Source of the DNA: Lacinutrix sp. C3R15
GTDB taxonomy: Bacteria; Bacteroidota; Bacteroidia; Flavobacteriales; Flavobacteriaceae
Assembly (NCBI RefSeq): GCF_018860825.1
Contig: NZ_JAHKPZ010000015.1
Coordinates: forward strand, 434,001-498,000
Length of the DNA stretch: 64,000 nucleotides
Reading direction: 5' to 3'
Below the pieces are notes generated by a model. The model saw only the letters and a list, made by a program, of their open reading frames with translations. It did no database searches and had not been told where the DNA came from. The position numbers and the translations under genes are program-made. This document shows positions 17,753 to 27,304 of the stretch, piece after piece. Position 1 is the stretch's first letter; every line of letters starts with the position of its first letter.

Positions 17753-19030
17753 CTAATAACCATACTTATCTTTCCAACGTTTTTTTAAAAACTCTCGATG
17801 AGCATTTTCTCTGGTGTTGTTACTTGGGTCGTACAGTTTGGTGTTTTTTATTTCATCAGGTAAGAATTCTTGATTTGCAAAGTTATTTTCATAATTATGT
17901 GCATATTTATAGTTGTCACCATAACCTAACTCTTGCATTAATTTGGTAGGTGCATTTCTAATTTCTAAAGGCACAGAAAGATCTCCTGTTTCTCTAACTA
18001 ATTGCTGTGCCTTACCAATTGCCTGGTATGCTGCATTACTTTTTGGAGAGCAAGCCAAATAGGTAGCACATTGACTTAATATAATTCTTGATTCTGGGTA
18101 TCCAATTGTAGAAACTGCTTGAAAGGTGTTATTTGCAATTACTAAAGCCGTTGGGTTTGCATTACCAATATCTTCACTAGCAGCAATTAATAAACGTCTA
18201 GCAATAAACTTTACATCTTCACCACCTTCAATCATTCTTGCTAACCAATACACTGCACCATTTGGGTCACTACCACGTATAGATTTTATAAAAGCTGAAA
18301 TTATATCATAGTGTTGTTCGCCAGTTTTGTCATAACGTACTGTATTGTTTTGTACTTTTTCTAAAACGCTAGCATTAGTAATAACTATTTTATCTGCATC
18401 TTCAGCATTTACTAGTAATTCAAAAATATTTAATAATTTTCTTGCGTCACCACCTGACAGCTTTAATAAGGCGTCTGTTTCTTCAAGAATTATGTGTTTT
18501 TTAGATAAGTATTCATCTTTTTCTATAGCACGTTTTAAAAGGTTCTCTAAATCGGTTTTATTAAAAGCCTTTAAAATATATATTTGGCAACGAGACAAAA
18601 GTGCAGAAATAACTTCAAAACTAGGGTTTTCTGTGGTAGCACCAATTAAAGTAACCCAACCTTTTTCTACAGCTTGTAATAAGGAATCTTGCTGTGATTT
18701 ACTAAATCTATGAATTTCATCAATAAATAAAATAGGGTTTTTGGTTGTAAATAAACCTCCACTTTGTTTAGCCTTTTCAATTACATCACGTACATCTTTA
18801 ACACCAGAATTTATTGCACTTAAAGTATAAAAAGGTCTGCCAGACTCATTTGCTATAATGTTGGCAAGCGTGGTTTTACCAATTCCTGGTGGTCCCCAAA
18901 GAATTAATGACGGAATTAAGCCTAATTTTATCTGTTTAGTTAAAGAACCATTTTCACCAATTAAGTGTGATTGACTAATATAGTCATCTAAAGTTTTAGG
19001 TCTTAAACGTTCTGCTAATGGTTCATTCAT
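17753..19030 (-). CDS. rarA: Replication-associated recombination protein A (AAA+ ATPase)
   Basis: 425 residues. Walker A is GPPGIGKTT (46-54), Walker B is LFIDEIHRF, and sensor 1 is LIGATTENPSF. The C-terminal MgsA-type tetramerisation region includes NAPTKLMQELGYGDNYKYAHNYE. RarA acts at stalled replication forks in the cytoplasm. The gene converges with the coiled-coil protein gene (13 bases apart) and diverges from the rhomboid gene. The start ATG at 19028-19030 gives the usual N-terminus PLAERLRPKTLDDYI. Confidence 0.93.
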   Translation of the reverse strand: MNEPLAERLRPKTLDDYISQSHLIGENGSLTKQIKLGLIPSLILWGPPGIGKTTLANIIANESGRPFYTLSAINSGVKDVRDVIEKAKQSGGLFTTKNPILFIDEIHRFSKSQQDSLLQAVEKGWVTLIGATTENPSFEVISALLSRCQIYILKAFNKTDLENLLKRAIEKDEYLSKKHIILEETDALLKLSGGDARKLLNIFELLVNAEDADKIVITNASVLEKVQNNTVRYDKTGEQHYDIISAFIKSIRGSDPNGAVYWLARMIEGGEDVKFIARRLLIAASEDIGNANPTALVIANNTFQAVSTIGYPESRIILSQCATYLACSPKSNAAYQAIGKAQQLVRETGDLSVPLEIRNAPTKLMQELGYGDNYKYAHNYENNFANQEFLPDEIKNTKLYDPSNNTRENAHREFLKKRWKDKYGY

Positions 19031-19166
19031 AATGGTAAAAATACAAATTCCTGAGTTGTCAGTAATCTTCTTGTGGATAATTTTAACGATACTTTTAGTG
19101 AAATAGATCTTGCTGACAATTTAACATTCTGAATTACATTGGATAACTATTTGCTATCTTTAAAAT

Positions 19167-19937
19167 ATGCAAGAACAATTTAAGTTTACTCCAGGAGTTT
19201 TAGGCTATCCAATAGCATTTGTATTATTGTTGTGGGTTGTTTTTTGGTTTGAAGTACGTTTTCATGTAAATTTAAACAGCCATGGTATATATCCAAAAAG
19301 ACTCTCAGGACTTCAAGGTGTGGTTTTTAGCCCATTTATTCATTCTGGTATAAAACATTTGTATTCTAATACTATTCCCTTATTTGTTCTATCAACAGCT
19401 CTTTTTTATTTTTATAGACCTATTGCTTGGAAAGTTCTTTTTTATGGTATTTTACTTTCCGGTTTTTTAACTTGGTGTATTGGTAGGCCATCGTACCATA
19501 TTGGTGCTAGTGGTCTTATTTATGTACTAGTAAGTTTTACTTTTTTTAAAGGAATATTAGCTAAACATTACCGATTAATAGCACTTTCTTTATTGATTAT
19601 TTTTCTTTATGGTAGTATGGTTTGGTATACTATGCCAATAGAAAAAGGTATATCATGGGAAGGCCATTTGTCTGGTCTAATTACAGGGTTGCTCTTTGCT
19701 TTCATTTTTAGAAAAGAAATTGCAAAACCCCAAAAATATGTTTGGCAACAAAAAGATTACAATGAAGATGAGGACCCTTTTTTAAAACATTTTGATGAAA
19801 ACGGTAACTTTATAGAATTGCTTGAATCAGATACAGAACAAGAAAATATTTTAGAAGATAAACCTGAAATTCAAGATGTAAATAAAAAGGAGCAAAGCCC
19901 AACAATTCATTATATTTATAAACAAACTAAAAAGTAG
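19167..19937 (+). CDS. Rhomboid-family intramembrane serine protease
   Basis: 256 residues with several membrane segments between about residues 15 and 190. The catalytic dyad is visible: Ser115 in the motif GASG and His167 in EGHLSG, at the normal spacing. An N-terminal His/Asn-containing loop (HSGIKHLYSNTIPLF) is also conserved. A soluble acidic tail of about 70 residues follows (DEDEDPF..., ESDTEQEN). It cleaves membrane proteins within the bilayer; the substrate is unknown. It is transcribed alone between rarA (divergent) and rlmB (convergent). Confidence 0.88.
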   Translation: MQEQFKFTPGVLGYPIAFVLLLWVVFWFEVRFHVNLNSHGIYPKRLSGLQGVVFSPFIHSGIKHLYSNTIPLFVLSTALFYFYRPIAWKVLFYGILLSGFLTWCIGRPSYHIGASGLIYVLVSFTFFKGILAKHYRLIALSLLIIFLYGSMVWYTMPIEKGISWEGHLSGLITGLLFAFIFRKEIAKPQKYVWQQKDYNEDEDPFLKHFDENGNFIELLESDTEQENILEDKPEIQDVNKKEQSPTIHYIYKQTKK

Positions 19938-19947
19938 AGTAGGCTAC

Positions 19948-20682
19948 TTACATACGTTGCCTTATGGCTTCATATAAAAAAGCACCACAAGCAACAGAAA
20001 CATTTAAAGATTGTATTTCACCCAATAAAGGTAATTTTGCCTTAGCATCTACCAATTTTAATACTGATGGGTTAATACCACGTCCTTCACTTCCCATTAT
20101 TATTGCACAAGGTTCCTTAAAAGATACATCATAAATAGTATTTTCTGTTTTTTCTGTAGCAGCAATTACTTTTATACCTGATGCTTGTAAATAAAACATA
20201 GCATCTTTTATATGGTCTACTTTGCAAATTGGTATTTTAAATACAGCACCAGCACTGGTTTTTATAGTATCTCCATTTACTGGGGCACTTCCACTTTTCT
20301 GAATAATAATACCATCAACTCCAGTACATTCAGCGGTTCTAATAATAGCACCAAAGTTTCTAACATCACTTAATTGGTCTAAAAGTAAAAATAAAGGTGT
20401 TTTACCAGATTCTAAAACATTTACAACTAGATCTTCTATATTATAAAACGCGATAGGAGAAATTTGCGCAACAACTCCTTGATGGTTGTTTTTAGTAAAT
20501 TTATTTAGTTTTTCTACGGGAACATAAGAAGTATTAATACCTTCTTTTCTAATTAAAGACTCTAATTCATGAGATAGTTCTCCTTTAAGACCTTTTTGAA
20601 TAAAAACCTTATCAATTGCTTTATCTGCATTTATTGCTTCAATAACTGCTCTGATACCAAATATTTGTGTACTATTTTCCAT
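19948..20682 (-). CDS. rlmB: 23S rRNA (guanosine(2251)-2'-O)-methyltransferase, SpoU family
   Basis: 244 residues. An N-terminal substrate-binding domain (IFGIRAVIEAINADKAIDKVF) is followed by the SPOUT knot domain with the three family motifs: LSDVRNFGAIIRTAE (motif 1, with the catalytic Arg), IIMGSEGRGI (motif 2) and LPLLGEIQSLNVSVACGAFLYE (motif 3). It is predicted to methylate the 2'-OH of G2251 in the ribosomal P loop; other TrmH-family targets cannot be fully excluded. The ATG lies at 20680-20682. Confidence 0.85.
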   Translation of the reverse strand: MENSTQIFGIRAVIEAINADKAIDKVFIQKGLKGELSHELESLIRKEGINTSYVPVEKLNKFTKNNHQGVVAQISPIAFYNIEDLVVNVLESGKTPLFLLLDQLSDVRNFGAIIRTAECTGVDGIIIQKSGSAPVNGDTIKTSAGAVFKIPICKVDHIKDAMFYLQASGIKVIAATEKTENTIYDVSFKEPCAIIMGSEGRGINPSVLKLVDAKAKLPLLGEIQSLNVSVACGAFLYEAIRQRM

Positions 20683-20687
20683 TCATG

Positions 20688-20695
20688 CAAAGGTA
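20688..20695 (-). promoter_or_regulatory. Putative -7 box of rlmB
   Basis: On the minus strand TACCTTTG matches TAnnTTTG and ends only 5 bases before the rlmB ATG, so the transcript would be leaderless or nearly so. No -33 TTG is seen at the expected distance; that position is occupied by the hairpin at 20698-20727. Confidence 0.35.
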
Positions 20696-20697
20696 TA

Positions 20698-20727
20698 AAA
20701 AAACCAACTTGTATTAGTTGGTTTTTT
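20698..20727 (-). terminator. Hairpin with A/T flanks, probable second terminator
   Basis: Perfect 12-bp stem (20698-20709 with 20716-20727) and a 6-base loop. The A/T ends of the stem act as a T-run in either direction. It lies between the lipoprotein operon and rlmB, which are transcribed the same way. Confidence 0.6.
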
Positions 20728-20823
20728 ATAAGATATATTTTAGGTTATTTACACCATAAAAAATATAATTTCACTTTATAGTATTGTATAAAACTGTAAC
20801 AGTTTACTAATTTAAGGATATAA

Positions 20824-20852
20824 AAAAACCACCTCAAAAAGAGGTGGTTTTT
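20824..20852 (-). terminator. Terminator of the SusC/SusD operon
   Basis: 12-bp perfect stem AAAAACCACCTC / GAGGTGGTTTTT with an A5 loop, followed on the minus strand by a T-run. It starts 23 bases after the stop of the last lipoprotein gene. Confidence 0.85.
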
Positions 20853-20874
20853 AATATGATTTAATTACTTAAAA

Positions 20875-21750
20875 TTAATAAGCAGTAACTTCATAAGTTT
20901 GACCTCCATTAGATACTGTTAAGTATGCTATAGGATATTGTCCTGATGTTGAAGATAAGTTAAATGCACCTGCAACTTCAATAGAACCACTATTGTCAAA
21001 ATATTCATGGTTAAAGTTTAAAGTAAGTGGTACATCTGTAGTGTCTCCAAATCCAGCATGTGGATTGTCATATAATTCAGCAATAAGAAGGTATTCACCA
21101 TCACCAAAGAAGTATGAATCACTTTCTGGACATGAAGCAGTTGCCATTAGGTAACCTAAGTTAGCAAAAGTTGCTGCATCAAAAAGTACAACATCAAAAT
21201 CAATAGCACATAGTTCTACTGTAGTAGAAGAAACATCTTCTTCTTCAATAGTTACTTGACCATCCCAATCTAAATCTAAATCAATAAAAGTATTGATATA
21301 GTCATTAGTGATAGTTACAGTATGCTCAAAAGATGCAATGTTAAAGTTAGCTCTAGAAGAACCACCAATAACTAATGTTTCATCACCTTCTATATCTCCA
21401 GTTTGTAATATGTCAACAGTAGCAGAACCACTTAAACTTCCAGCTGGAATAGTAATTGTGTGTCCTTCAAAATCCGCACTATCAGCTGTACCTCCAGTTT
21501 GCACTAAGTCAATTACTGCATTTACAGGTTGTGTTTCAGCTAATGTTGCAACTATTTCAATTTGGTAAGTGCTTTCTACGTCAGTATCAATTGCACTCTC
21601 ATCAATTGAAGTAGGTGATAACGTTGAAAGAGTTACAGTAGCAGTACTATAATCTACAACAGATTCATTTGTATTATCATCTTCATTACAAGCAGTAAAT
21701 AATATCCCTGTAAGAGCTAATAATCCAATATTTTTAAATATTTTATTCAT
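20875..21750 (-). CDS. Calx-beta-like outer-membrane lipoprotein in SusC/SusD operon
   Basis: 291 residues. The start MNKIFKNIGLLALTGILFTAC has a lipobox with Cys21 and an acidic linker (NEDDNTNES). Residues of about 40-150 resemble a Calx-beta fold, ending in the typical ASFEHTVTITND. The C-terminal part, from LDLDWDGQVTIEEED on, has no match known to me. It is the last gene of the SusC-SusD operon, so it is likely a surface-exposed accessory lipoprotein. The ligand is unknown. Confidence 0.7.
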   Translation of the reverse strand: MNKIFKNIGLLALTGILFTACNEDDNTNESVVDYSTATVTLSTLSPTSIDESAIDTDVESTYQIEIVATLAETQPVNAVIDLVQTGGTADSADFEGHTITIPAGSLSGSATVDILQTGDIEGDETLVIGGSSRANFNIASFEHTVTITNDYINTFIDLDLDWDGQVTIEEEDVSSTTVELCAIDFDVVLFDAATFANLGYLMATASCPESDSYFFGDGEYLLIAELYDNPHAGFGDTTDVPLTLNFNHEYFDNSGSIEVAGAFNLSSTSGQYPIAYLTVSNGGQTYEVTAY

Positions 21751-21777
21751 AATATTCTTTCTTTTTTTATATTAAAA

Positions 21778-22569
21778 TTATTGCTTGTACATAACCCAAG
21801 CACTACCATCGTAAACACCATCTACTCCAGAAGTAGTCCAAACAATGTTACCATCATTATCTACATATCCTTCAGCATAGATAGGGTTAGAGTATTGCCA
21901 CTCATCTATTAAACTAAGTTCACCACAAGTATCAGTAAATGTAACTGCATAACCAGCACCTGGCCATCCCATCATAGAATCTATTTCATATAATCCAGGA
22001 CCTAATTCTGTAACAATATGATTTTGAAGTCCAGAAGTATAGTTAATAGCATAAGTACCAGCTAAATCAGAAGAACAATTAACAACTAAACTATAATCTC
22101 CCATTGAAGAGTTAAAGTAGTATACAGATCCATCTGTTTTGTACACTTTAGTTCTAAAGCTTAAAACATCACCAATACGTAAGTCACTTTCAGTAACACC
22201 TGTACCAGCTAATAGTGATTCTAGGTCGCTAATAACTAAGTTGTAAGGTAAAGTAGTTGATTCTGCTAAAGAAATTTCTGTACCACCATTAAATGATTTT
22301 ACAATTTCAATTTTTTCTAAACTAGCAGTAGTTCCTGCTGTTTGAGAAACAGTCATGTCTAAATACGCATTAGTAATAGTTACTATGGCGTCTTCTAAAT
22401 CTACTCCAGCTTCAGGACTACCTAAGATAGAACTATTTGCTGTAGCAGTTACATCTACTATTAATCCAGCTTCATCTGCGATTTCTGCTACAGTATCTGC
22501 ATCAGTCTCACATGCAACAATACTAAATAATGCTGCGAATGCTAAAAATATATTTTTTAAATTTTTCAT
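21778..22569 (-). CDS. Outer-membrane lipoprotein in SusC/SusD operon, function unknown
   Basis: 263 residues from ATG 22567-22569 (MKNLKNIFLAFAALFSIVAC, lipidated Cys20). The open frame extends to 22602 but would overlap the end of the SusD-like gene and add a charged stretch before the signal, so the inner ATG is chosen. Two parts are visible: an N-terminal beta domain (residues of about 30-165) and a C-terminal region with GWPGAGYAVTFTDTCGELSL. Its position 17 bases after the SusD-like gene suggests a SusE-like accessory binding role. That is inference. Confidence 0.7.
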   Translation of the reverse strand: MKNLKNIFLAFAALFSIVACETDADTVAEIADEAGLIVDVTATANSSILGSPEAGVDLEDAIVTITNAYLDMTVSQTAGTTASLEKIEIVKSFNGGTEISLAESTTLPYNLVISDLESLLAGTGVTESDLRIGDVLSFRTKVYKTDGSVYYFNSSMGDYSLVVNCSSDLAGTYAINYTSGLQNHIVTELGPGLYEIDSMMGWPGAGYAVTFTDTCGELSLIDEWQYSNPIYAEGYVDNDGNIVWTTSGVDGVYDGSAWVMYKQ

Positions 22570-22586
22570 TTTATTTTTTTTTAAAA

Positions 22587-24020
22587 TTAGTTTGTCCACC
22601 ATAATGGCGTAGTTAATACATCTGCACCTTGTGAAGATACAGCTTCAGAATAATTAACACCATTAACAGATTGTTGTGAAATTGGGTAAGTTAAACGTGA
22701 TGGAATAGAAGACTCTTGAGCATCAATAGCTAAAGGTAAATCAGGAAATCCTGTACGTCTGTATTCTGTCCATGCTTCAAATCCTTGTAAGTATAAAGAT
22801 ACCCATGATTGTTCAGCAATTTGTTGTAACCCTGCAGCTCCTCCGCTATAAGAAATAGATAAAGCACCTACACCGTTAGAAGCACATGAAGCAGCGATAC
22901 CTGCAGCAAAGTAATCTGCAGCACTACCACTTATATACCCTTTTTCAGCAGCTTCAGCCATTAAAAAGTTTAATTGAGCAAAAGTTAATAAGTAAGCAGG
23001 TTCTTCAGCTTCTAAGTATTTTTCTCCAATAAGAGAAACATTGTTAGAATCTCCGTAAAAAGAATCTCCAATTGCTTGAATACCTGCAGGCTTACCTACA
23101 TAACCGTTACCAGAACCGTTACCTCCAACTTCTTGAGCGTAAACTGGTAATCTTGGATCAGAAGTAGCAGTCATATAATTAACTAATTCTTCACCTAAAC
23201 ACCATTCGTTAACACGACCACCATCTACTAAACCTTCAAAATAAGGGTTAGCATTAGGAGATGCAGATAAGTATACTAATTTAGCTTCATCGTCATTGCT
23301 TGTAAACATGTTACCTGCATTAACTAAAGCTTGTAATTCACCAGCTGCATCATATCCTCCAGAAGAAGCACGCATTAATACTCTAAATTTTAAAGAGTTA
23401 GCGAATTTTTTCCATTTAGAGTAATCACCACCGTAAATTAAATCTTGACTAGCATCAATACTACCATTACCGTTTAATAAAGTATTAGCTTCTGTAAGCA
23501 TGCTAATAATAGCAGGATAAACTTCTGTTTCACTATCGTCATATTTAGGAGTAATTAATCCTGAATCTCCTTGAGAAGCTTCACTCATTGGAATATCTCC
23601 AAAAGTATCTGTTAACAATTGGTAAGCATAAGCTTGCATTACTAAGGCAACACCTTGCAGATTACTATTACCTTCTTCTTCAGCTAATTCTTGCATTACA
23701 ACAGCATCTTTAATTACAGATGAATATAATACAGTCCATAAGGTTTCAATAGAAGCTGTTCTTGGTACGTATAACTCATTGGTATTATATACTGGTTTTC
23801 CTAAGTGCTGTGCCCAACATGAACCAGCCTCACCAGCTAAAAAGATATCTTGTACTCTATCTCCTGCAGATCTTGTAATACCAGCTAATAATAACTCAGA
23901 AGGTACAGAAACAGGATTATTAGGATCGGTGTTTGTCTCTTCAAAATCACCATCACAACTTGTAAACGTAAGGGCTTGCCCTAGTATTACAAGCGCTAAT
24001 AAATATTTTATTTTTTTCAT
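22587..24020 (-). CDS. SusD/RagB-family nutrient-binding lipoprotein (SusD-like_2 type)
   Basis: 477 residues with lipoprotein signal (…LTFTSC, Cys22). The mature start FEETNTDPNNPVSVPSELLL, the TPR-like helical body (VVMQAYAYQLLTDTFGDIPMSEA) and the C-terminal YLQGFEAWTEYRRTGFPDL are the standard features of the RagB/SusD group annotated SusD-like_2. It is the surface lid that captures substrate and passes it to the SusC channel encoded 11 bases upstream. There is no linked glycoside hydrolase or peptidase, so the substrate is unknown. Confidence 0.92.
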   Translation of the reverse strand: MKKIKYLLALVILGQALTFTSCDGDFEETNTDPNNPVSVPSELLLAGITRSAGDRVQDIFLAGEAGSCWAQHLGKPVYNTNELYVPRTASIETLWTVLYSSVIKDAVVMQELAEEEGNSNLQGVALVMQAYAYQLLTDTFGDIPMSEASQGDSGLITPKYDDSETEVYPAIISMLTEANTLLNGNGSIDASQDLIYGGDYSKWKKFANSLKFRVLMRASSGGYDAAGELQALVNAGNMFTSNDDEAKLVYLSASPNANPYFEGLVDGGRVNEWCLGEELVNYMTATSDPRLPVYAQEVGGNGSGNGYVGKPAGIQAIGDSFYGDSNNVSLIGEKYLEAEEPAYLLTFAQLNFLMAEAAEKGYISGSAADYFAAGIAASCASNGVGALSISYSGGAAGLQQIAEQSWVSLYLQGFEAWTEYRRTGFPDLPLAIDAQESSIPSRLTYPISQQSVNGVNYSEAVSSQGADVLTTPLWWTN

Positions 24021-24031
24021 ATTCTTTTTTT

Positions 24032-27000
24032 TTAGAATTTAAGGTTTAAATTGAATCCAATACTTCTTGTAGATGGTATTTGAGCATATTCAAGTCCTTG
24101 GTTACCTGTACCACTACTAAATGCTGATTCTGGATCAATATGTGGAACTTTTTTGTAAAGAATAGCTACGTTTCTTACTGTTGCTCCAACAGAAATGTTA
24201 TCAATTCCTGTGTTTTTAAATAAACTACTTGGAATAGTATAAGTTAAAGCTAGCTCTCTCCATTTAACGAAAGATGCATCATATACTGAAGATTCTGCAA
24301 TGTTTTGAGAATATGTAGTAGAGAAGAAACTTTGTGCGCTTGTTACAACAGTATTAGGAACATAATTTCCTGTACCATCATCCATTACACCTTGTCCAAC
24401 TATACCAGTTTCACGACCTTGAGTAGTTTCTTCTAATACACCAGCTAATTTACCCCAAGAGTTTGTTTGAGAGTAAATATCTCCTCCTGATTTTACATCA
24501 AATAAAGTAGATAAGCTAAAGTTTTTGTAAGACATGTTTATACCTAAACCTCCAGTCCAATCTGGGTTAATGTTACCTAATATTTTATTAGTAGCATCTG
24601 CTTGTGGTAAACCATTTTCATAAATGATATTTCCTGCATCATCTCTTAAGAAACCAGGACCGTATAATGCACCTACTGCTTCTCCTTCACGAGCAACAAC
24701 ATCTACATTCCATAATCCACCTAATACAACTTGACCGTCGTTTGTTGTTGGATCATCATCAATGTTGCTTGCTTCATTGGTGTTTTTAGCAAAATTAATG
24801 TTTACACCTAAGTTAAACCCATCATCACTTCTTAAGATTTTAGCTCCTAAAGATAACTCAACACCTTTATTTGTAATATCTGCTACGTTATCCCAAAATG
24901 CAGTATAACCAGAAGCAGGATCAATATCTTTAGCCATGATTACATCTGTAGTTTCTTTATCGTAGTAAGTAGCGTTTAAGTTAATTCTATTATTGAATAA
25001 TCTTGTCTCTAATCCAATTTCATATTCTGTTGTATCCTCATTACCAATTTCTGGGTTATATAAAGTACCAGGTAAGTAAGCTACAGGAGTTGAATCCCAT
25101 GGAGAAGTAGAGAATGCAAAAGAAGGAGCAATACTATAAGGAGATAATGGACCTGCACTACCTACTTTAGACCAACCACCTCTTAGTTTTAAATAAGAAA
25201 CAGCTTCACCAGAAATGTCAAACATATCTGTTACAATAGCACTACCAGTTACACTTGGGTAAAAGAAGTTATTATTTTGTTCTGGTAATACAGATGCCCA
25301 GTCATTTCTTCCTGTTACATCAATAAATAGATAATCTCTATATGATAATTGAGCAAAACCAAATATACTGTTTATTTGTTGCTTAGAAGTAAATTGTTGT
25401 AATGTTGGAGTAACACCATCTCTAGTATTAGAAATATTATATACACCAGGAACTTGTAATTCACCAGCAACCATGTTGTTTAAGTGGTAGTCGTTAACCA
25501 TCATGTTACCACCCACGTTTAAACTCGTTTTAAAATCTTCACCTATGTTAGTGTTATAACTTAATATAGCTTGTGAATTAATTTCAGAACGTGTACGGAT
25601 TACTTCTTGGTAAGAACCTCTAGGAGTTTCATAAGTACCAAAAGCACGTTTTTTAGCATCTAAAGAGTTGAAGTAATCAAGACCTGTTTGAGCAGAAACG
25701 CTAAATTTCTCGCTAATTTGGTAAGCTAAGTTTACATTACCATTAATACGGTCTCTATCAAATGCATTAGTATTAGTATCTAATGACCAGTATGGGTTAT
25801 TGTTATATGCTAAATTCCAGTTAATAGGAGTTGCATCATCTGTTCCAGCAGCAAAACCTGTTGGTAAGTTTCTCCAGTCTTTTAAAGCTGTGTAATCTAC
25901 ATTTCTTGCAGACCATACTAACTGACCTAATTGGTTGTTAGCATCACCATATCCTACAGATGGTAAGTTACTACTTTCTGTTTTAATATAGTTTACACTT
26001 ACACCTGCAGTCCATTTGTCAGATAATTTCATATTAACCTTAGTAGAAATGTTATATTTTCTAAGGTCTGTATTATAAAGAATACCTTGTTGATCTGTTA
26101 ATCCTAAAGATAATCTAGCATCTACTGTTTCACTTGATTTAGTAAAAGCTATGTTGTTGTTAGTAGTAATACCTGTTTCAAAGAAATCTTTTACGTTATC
26201 AGGATAAGATACCCATGGAGTAGCTTCACCGTTAACAGAATCCCATTGAACAAATTCTAATCCAGCATCTAAAGCAGGACCCCAACTTTCATCAACACCA
26301 CCATCACCAGTTACACCATCAACATATTCAAAATATGAAGCACTGTTACCTTGACCGTAAGAGTTTTGGTAATCTGGTAAGATAAATGGGTTTTCAAAAC
26401 TAGCACTTGAAGTAATTTCAATTCCTAATTTATCAGACTTAGTTCTTCCAGATTTAGTTGTAACAACTAATACACCGTTAGCACCACGCATACCATATAA
26501 AGAAGTTGCAGCACCACCTTTTAATACGTTTATAGACTCAATATCATCTTGATTTAAATCAGCTAAACCGTTTGGTGTACTTGTACCTCCACTACTTGTA
26601 GAGTTACCATAACTTCCGTTATCTAATACAACACCATCAACAACAACTAGAGGTTGTGTATCACCACTAATAGAAGTAATACCTCTAATAACGATTCTAC
26701 TTTCTGCCCCTACAGCTCCAGATGCGCTTGTTACATTAACACCAGCTACTTTACCACTTAAAGAGTTAACAATGTTACCATCTCTTACAGTTGTTAATTC
26801 TTCCGATTTAACTTGTTGAGATGCATAACCAAGTGCTTTTTCTTCTCTTTTAATACCAAGAGCAGTTACAACAACTTCATCTAAAGTGTTGTCTGGTTGT
26901 AATGAAACATCTATTTTACTAGATGCACCTACAGTTTGTGATTGGTTAGCATAACCAACATAACTGAAAATTAAAACATCACCTTGTTTTGCACTAATTG

Positions 27001-27184
27001 AATAGTTTCCATCAAAATCGGTTGATGCTCCAGTACTAGTTCCTTGAATAATAACTGTTGCCGTTGGAAGAGGCAAGCCGTTTTCATCAGAAACTGTTCC
27101 TGAAATTGTTTTTTCTTGTGCAAACGTAAATTGCACAACAAACGCCAGTAATAGCGTTAAAATTCCACTAAACTTTGTTTTCAT
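24032..27184 (-). CDS. SusC/RagA-family TonB-linked outer-membrane transporter
   Basis: 1050 residues, normal for SusC. In order: signal peptide (…QFTFAQ), carboxypeptidase-regulatory-like domain (ISGTVSDENGLPLPTATVII, about 28-47), SusC linker ALGIKREEKALGYASQ (about 109-124), TonB plug (VNVTSASGAVGAESRIVIRG; MRGANGVLVVTTKSG), and a large 22-strand barrel ending in a terminal Phe (LNLKF). With the SusD-like protein it forms a TonB-driven uptake complex. It is the first gene of a four-gene operon; a 120-base spacer separates it from the POTRA/barrel gene upstream. Confidence 0.95.
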   Translation of the reverse strand: MKTKFSGILTLLLAFVVQFTFAQEKTISGTVSDENGLPLPTATVIIQGTSTGASTDFDGNYSISAKQGDVLIFSYVGYANQSQTVGASSKIDVSLQPDNTLDEVVVTALGIKREEKALGYASQQVKSEELTTVRDGNIVNSLSGKVAGVNVTSASGAVGAESRIVIRGITSISGDTQPLVVVDGVVLDNGSYGNSTSSGGTSTPNGLADLNQDDIESINVLKGGAATSLYGMRGANGVLVVTTKSGRTKSDKLGIEITSSASFENPFILPDYQNSYGQGNSASYFEYVDGVTGDGGVDESWGPALDAGLEFVQWDSVNGEATPWVSYPDNVKDFFETGITTNNNIAFTKSSETVDARLSLGLTDQQGILYNTDLRKYNISTKVNMKLSDKWTAGVSVNYIKTESSNLPSVGYGDANNQLGQLVWSARNVDYTALKDWRNLPTGFAAGTDDATPINWNLAYNNNPYWSLDTNTNAFDRDRINGNVNLAYQISEKFSVSAQTGLDYFNSLDAKKRAFGTYETPRGSYQEVIRTRSEINSQAILSYNTNIGEDFKTSLNVGGNMMVNDYHLNNMVAGELQVPGVYNISNTRDGVTPTLQQFTSKQQINSIFGFAQLSYRDYLFIDVTGRNDWASVLPEQNNNFFYPSVTGSAIVTDMFDISGEAVSYLKLRGGWSKVGSAGPLSPYSIAPSFAFSTSPWDSTPVAYLPGTLYNPEIGNEDTTEYEIGLETRLFNNRINLNATYYDKETTDVIMAKDIDPASGYTAFWDNVADITNKGVELSLGAKILRSDDGFNLGVNINFAKNTNEASNIDDDPTTNDGQVVLGGLWNVDVVAREGEAVGALYGPGFLRDDAGNIIYENGLPQADATNKILGNINPDWTGGLGINMSYKNFSLSTLFDVKSGGDIYSQTNSWGKLAGVLEETTQGRETGIVGQGVMDDGTGNYVPNTVVTSAQSFFSTTYSQNIAESSVYDASFVKWRELALTYTIPSSLFKNTGIDNISVGATVRNVAILYKKVPHIDPESAFSSGTGNQGLEYAQIPSTRSIGFNLNLKF

Positions 27185-27304
27185 TTTATATTTTATTTGA
27201 ATTAGTCTATGCCAAAAATCATAATAAAAAGTTAATAAAACAATAATTATAGGTTAAAATTTTGAATTTTTTTTCAAAGTAAAGCTTTTAAGCTTACTAA
27301 TAAC

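Noticed and set aside
19072-19080. TGTGGATAA, an exact DnaA box (complement of TTATCCACA), upstream of rarA
   Set aside because: A single 9-mer match is expected by chance in 64 kb read on both strands. There is no cluster of boxes, no AT-rich unwinding element and no dnaA nearby.
20596-20781. Plus-strand open frame of 61 codons across the rlmB start
   Set aside because: It runs over the rlmB coding region and two hairpins, and its composition is that of non-coding AT-rich DNA.
21778-22602. Extended start of the second lipoprotein at 22602
   Set aside because: It would overlap the end of the SusD-like gene and put a charged stretch before the lipoprotein signal; the ATG at 22569 gives a clean signal peptide.
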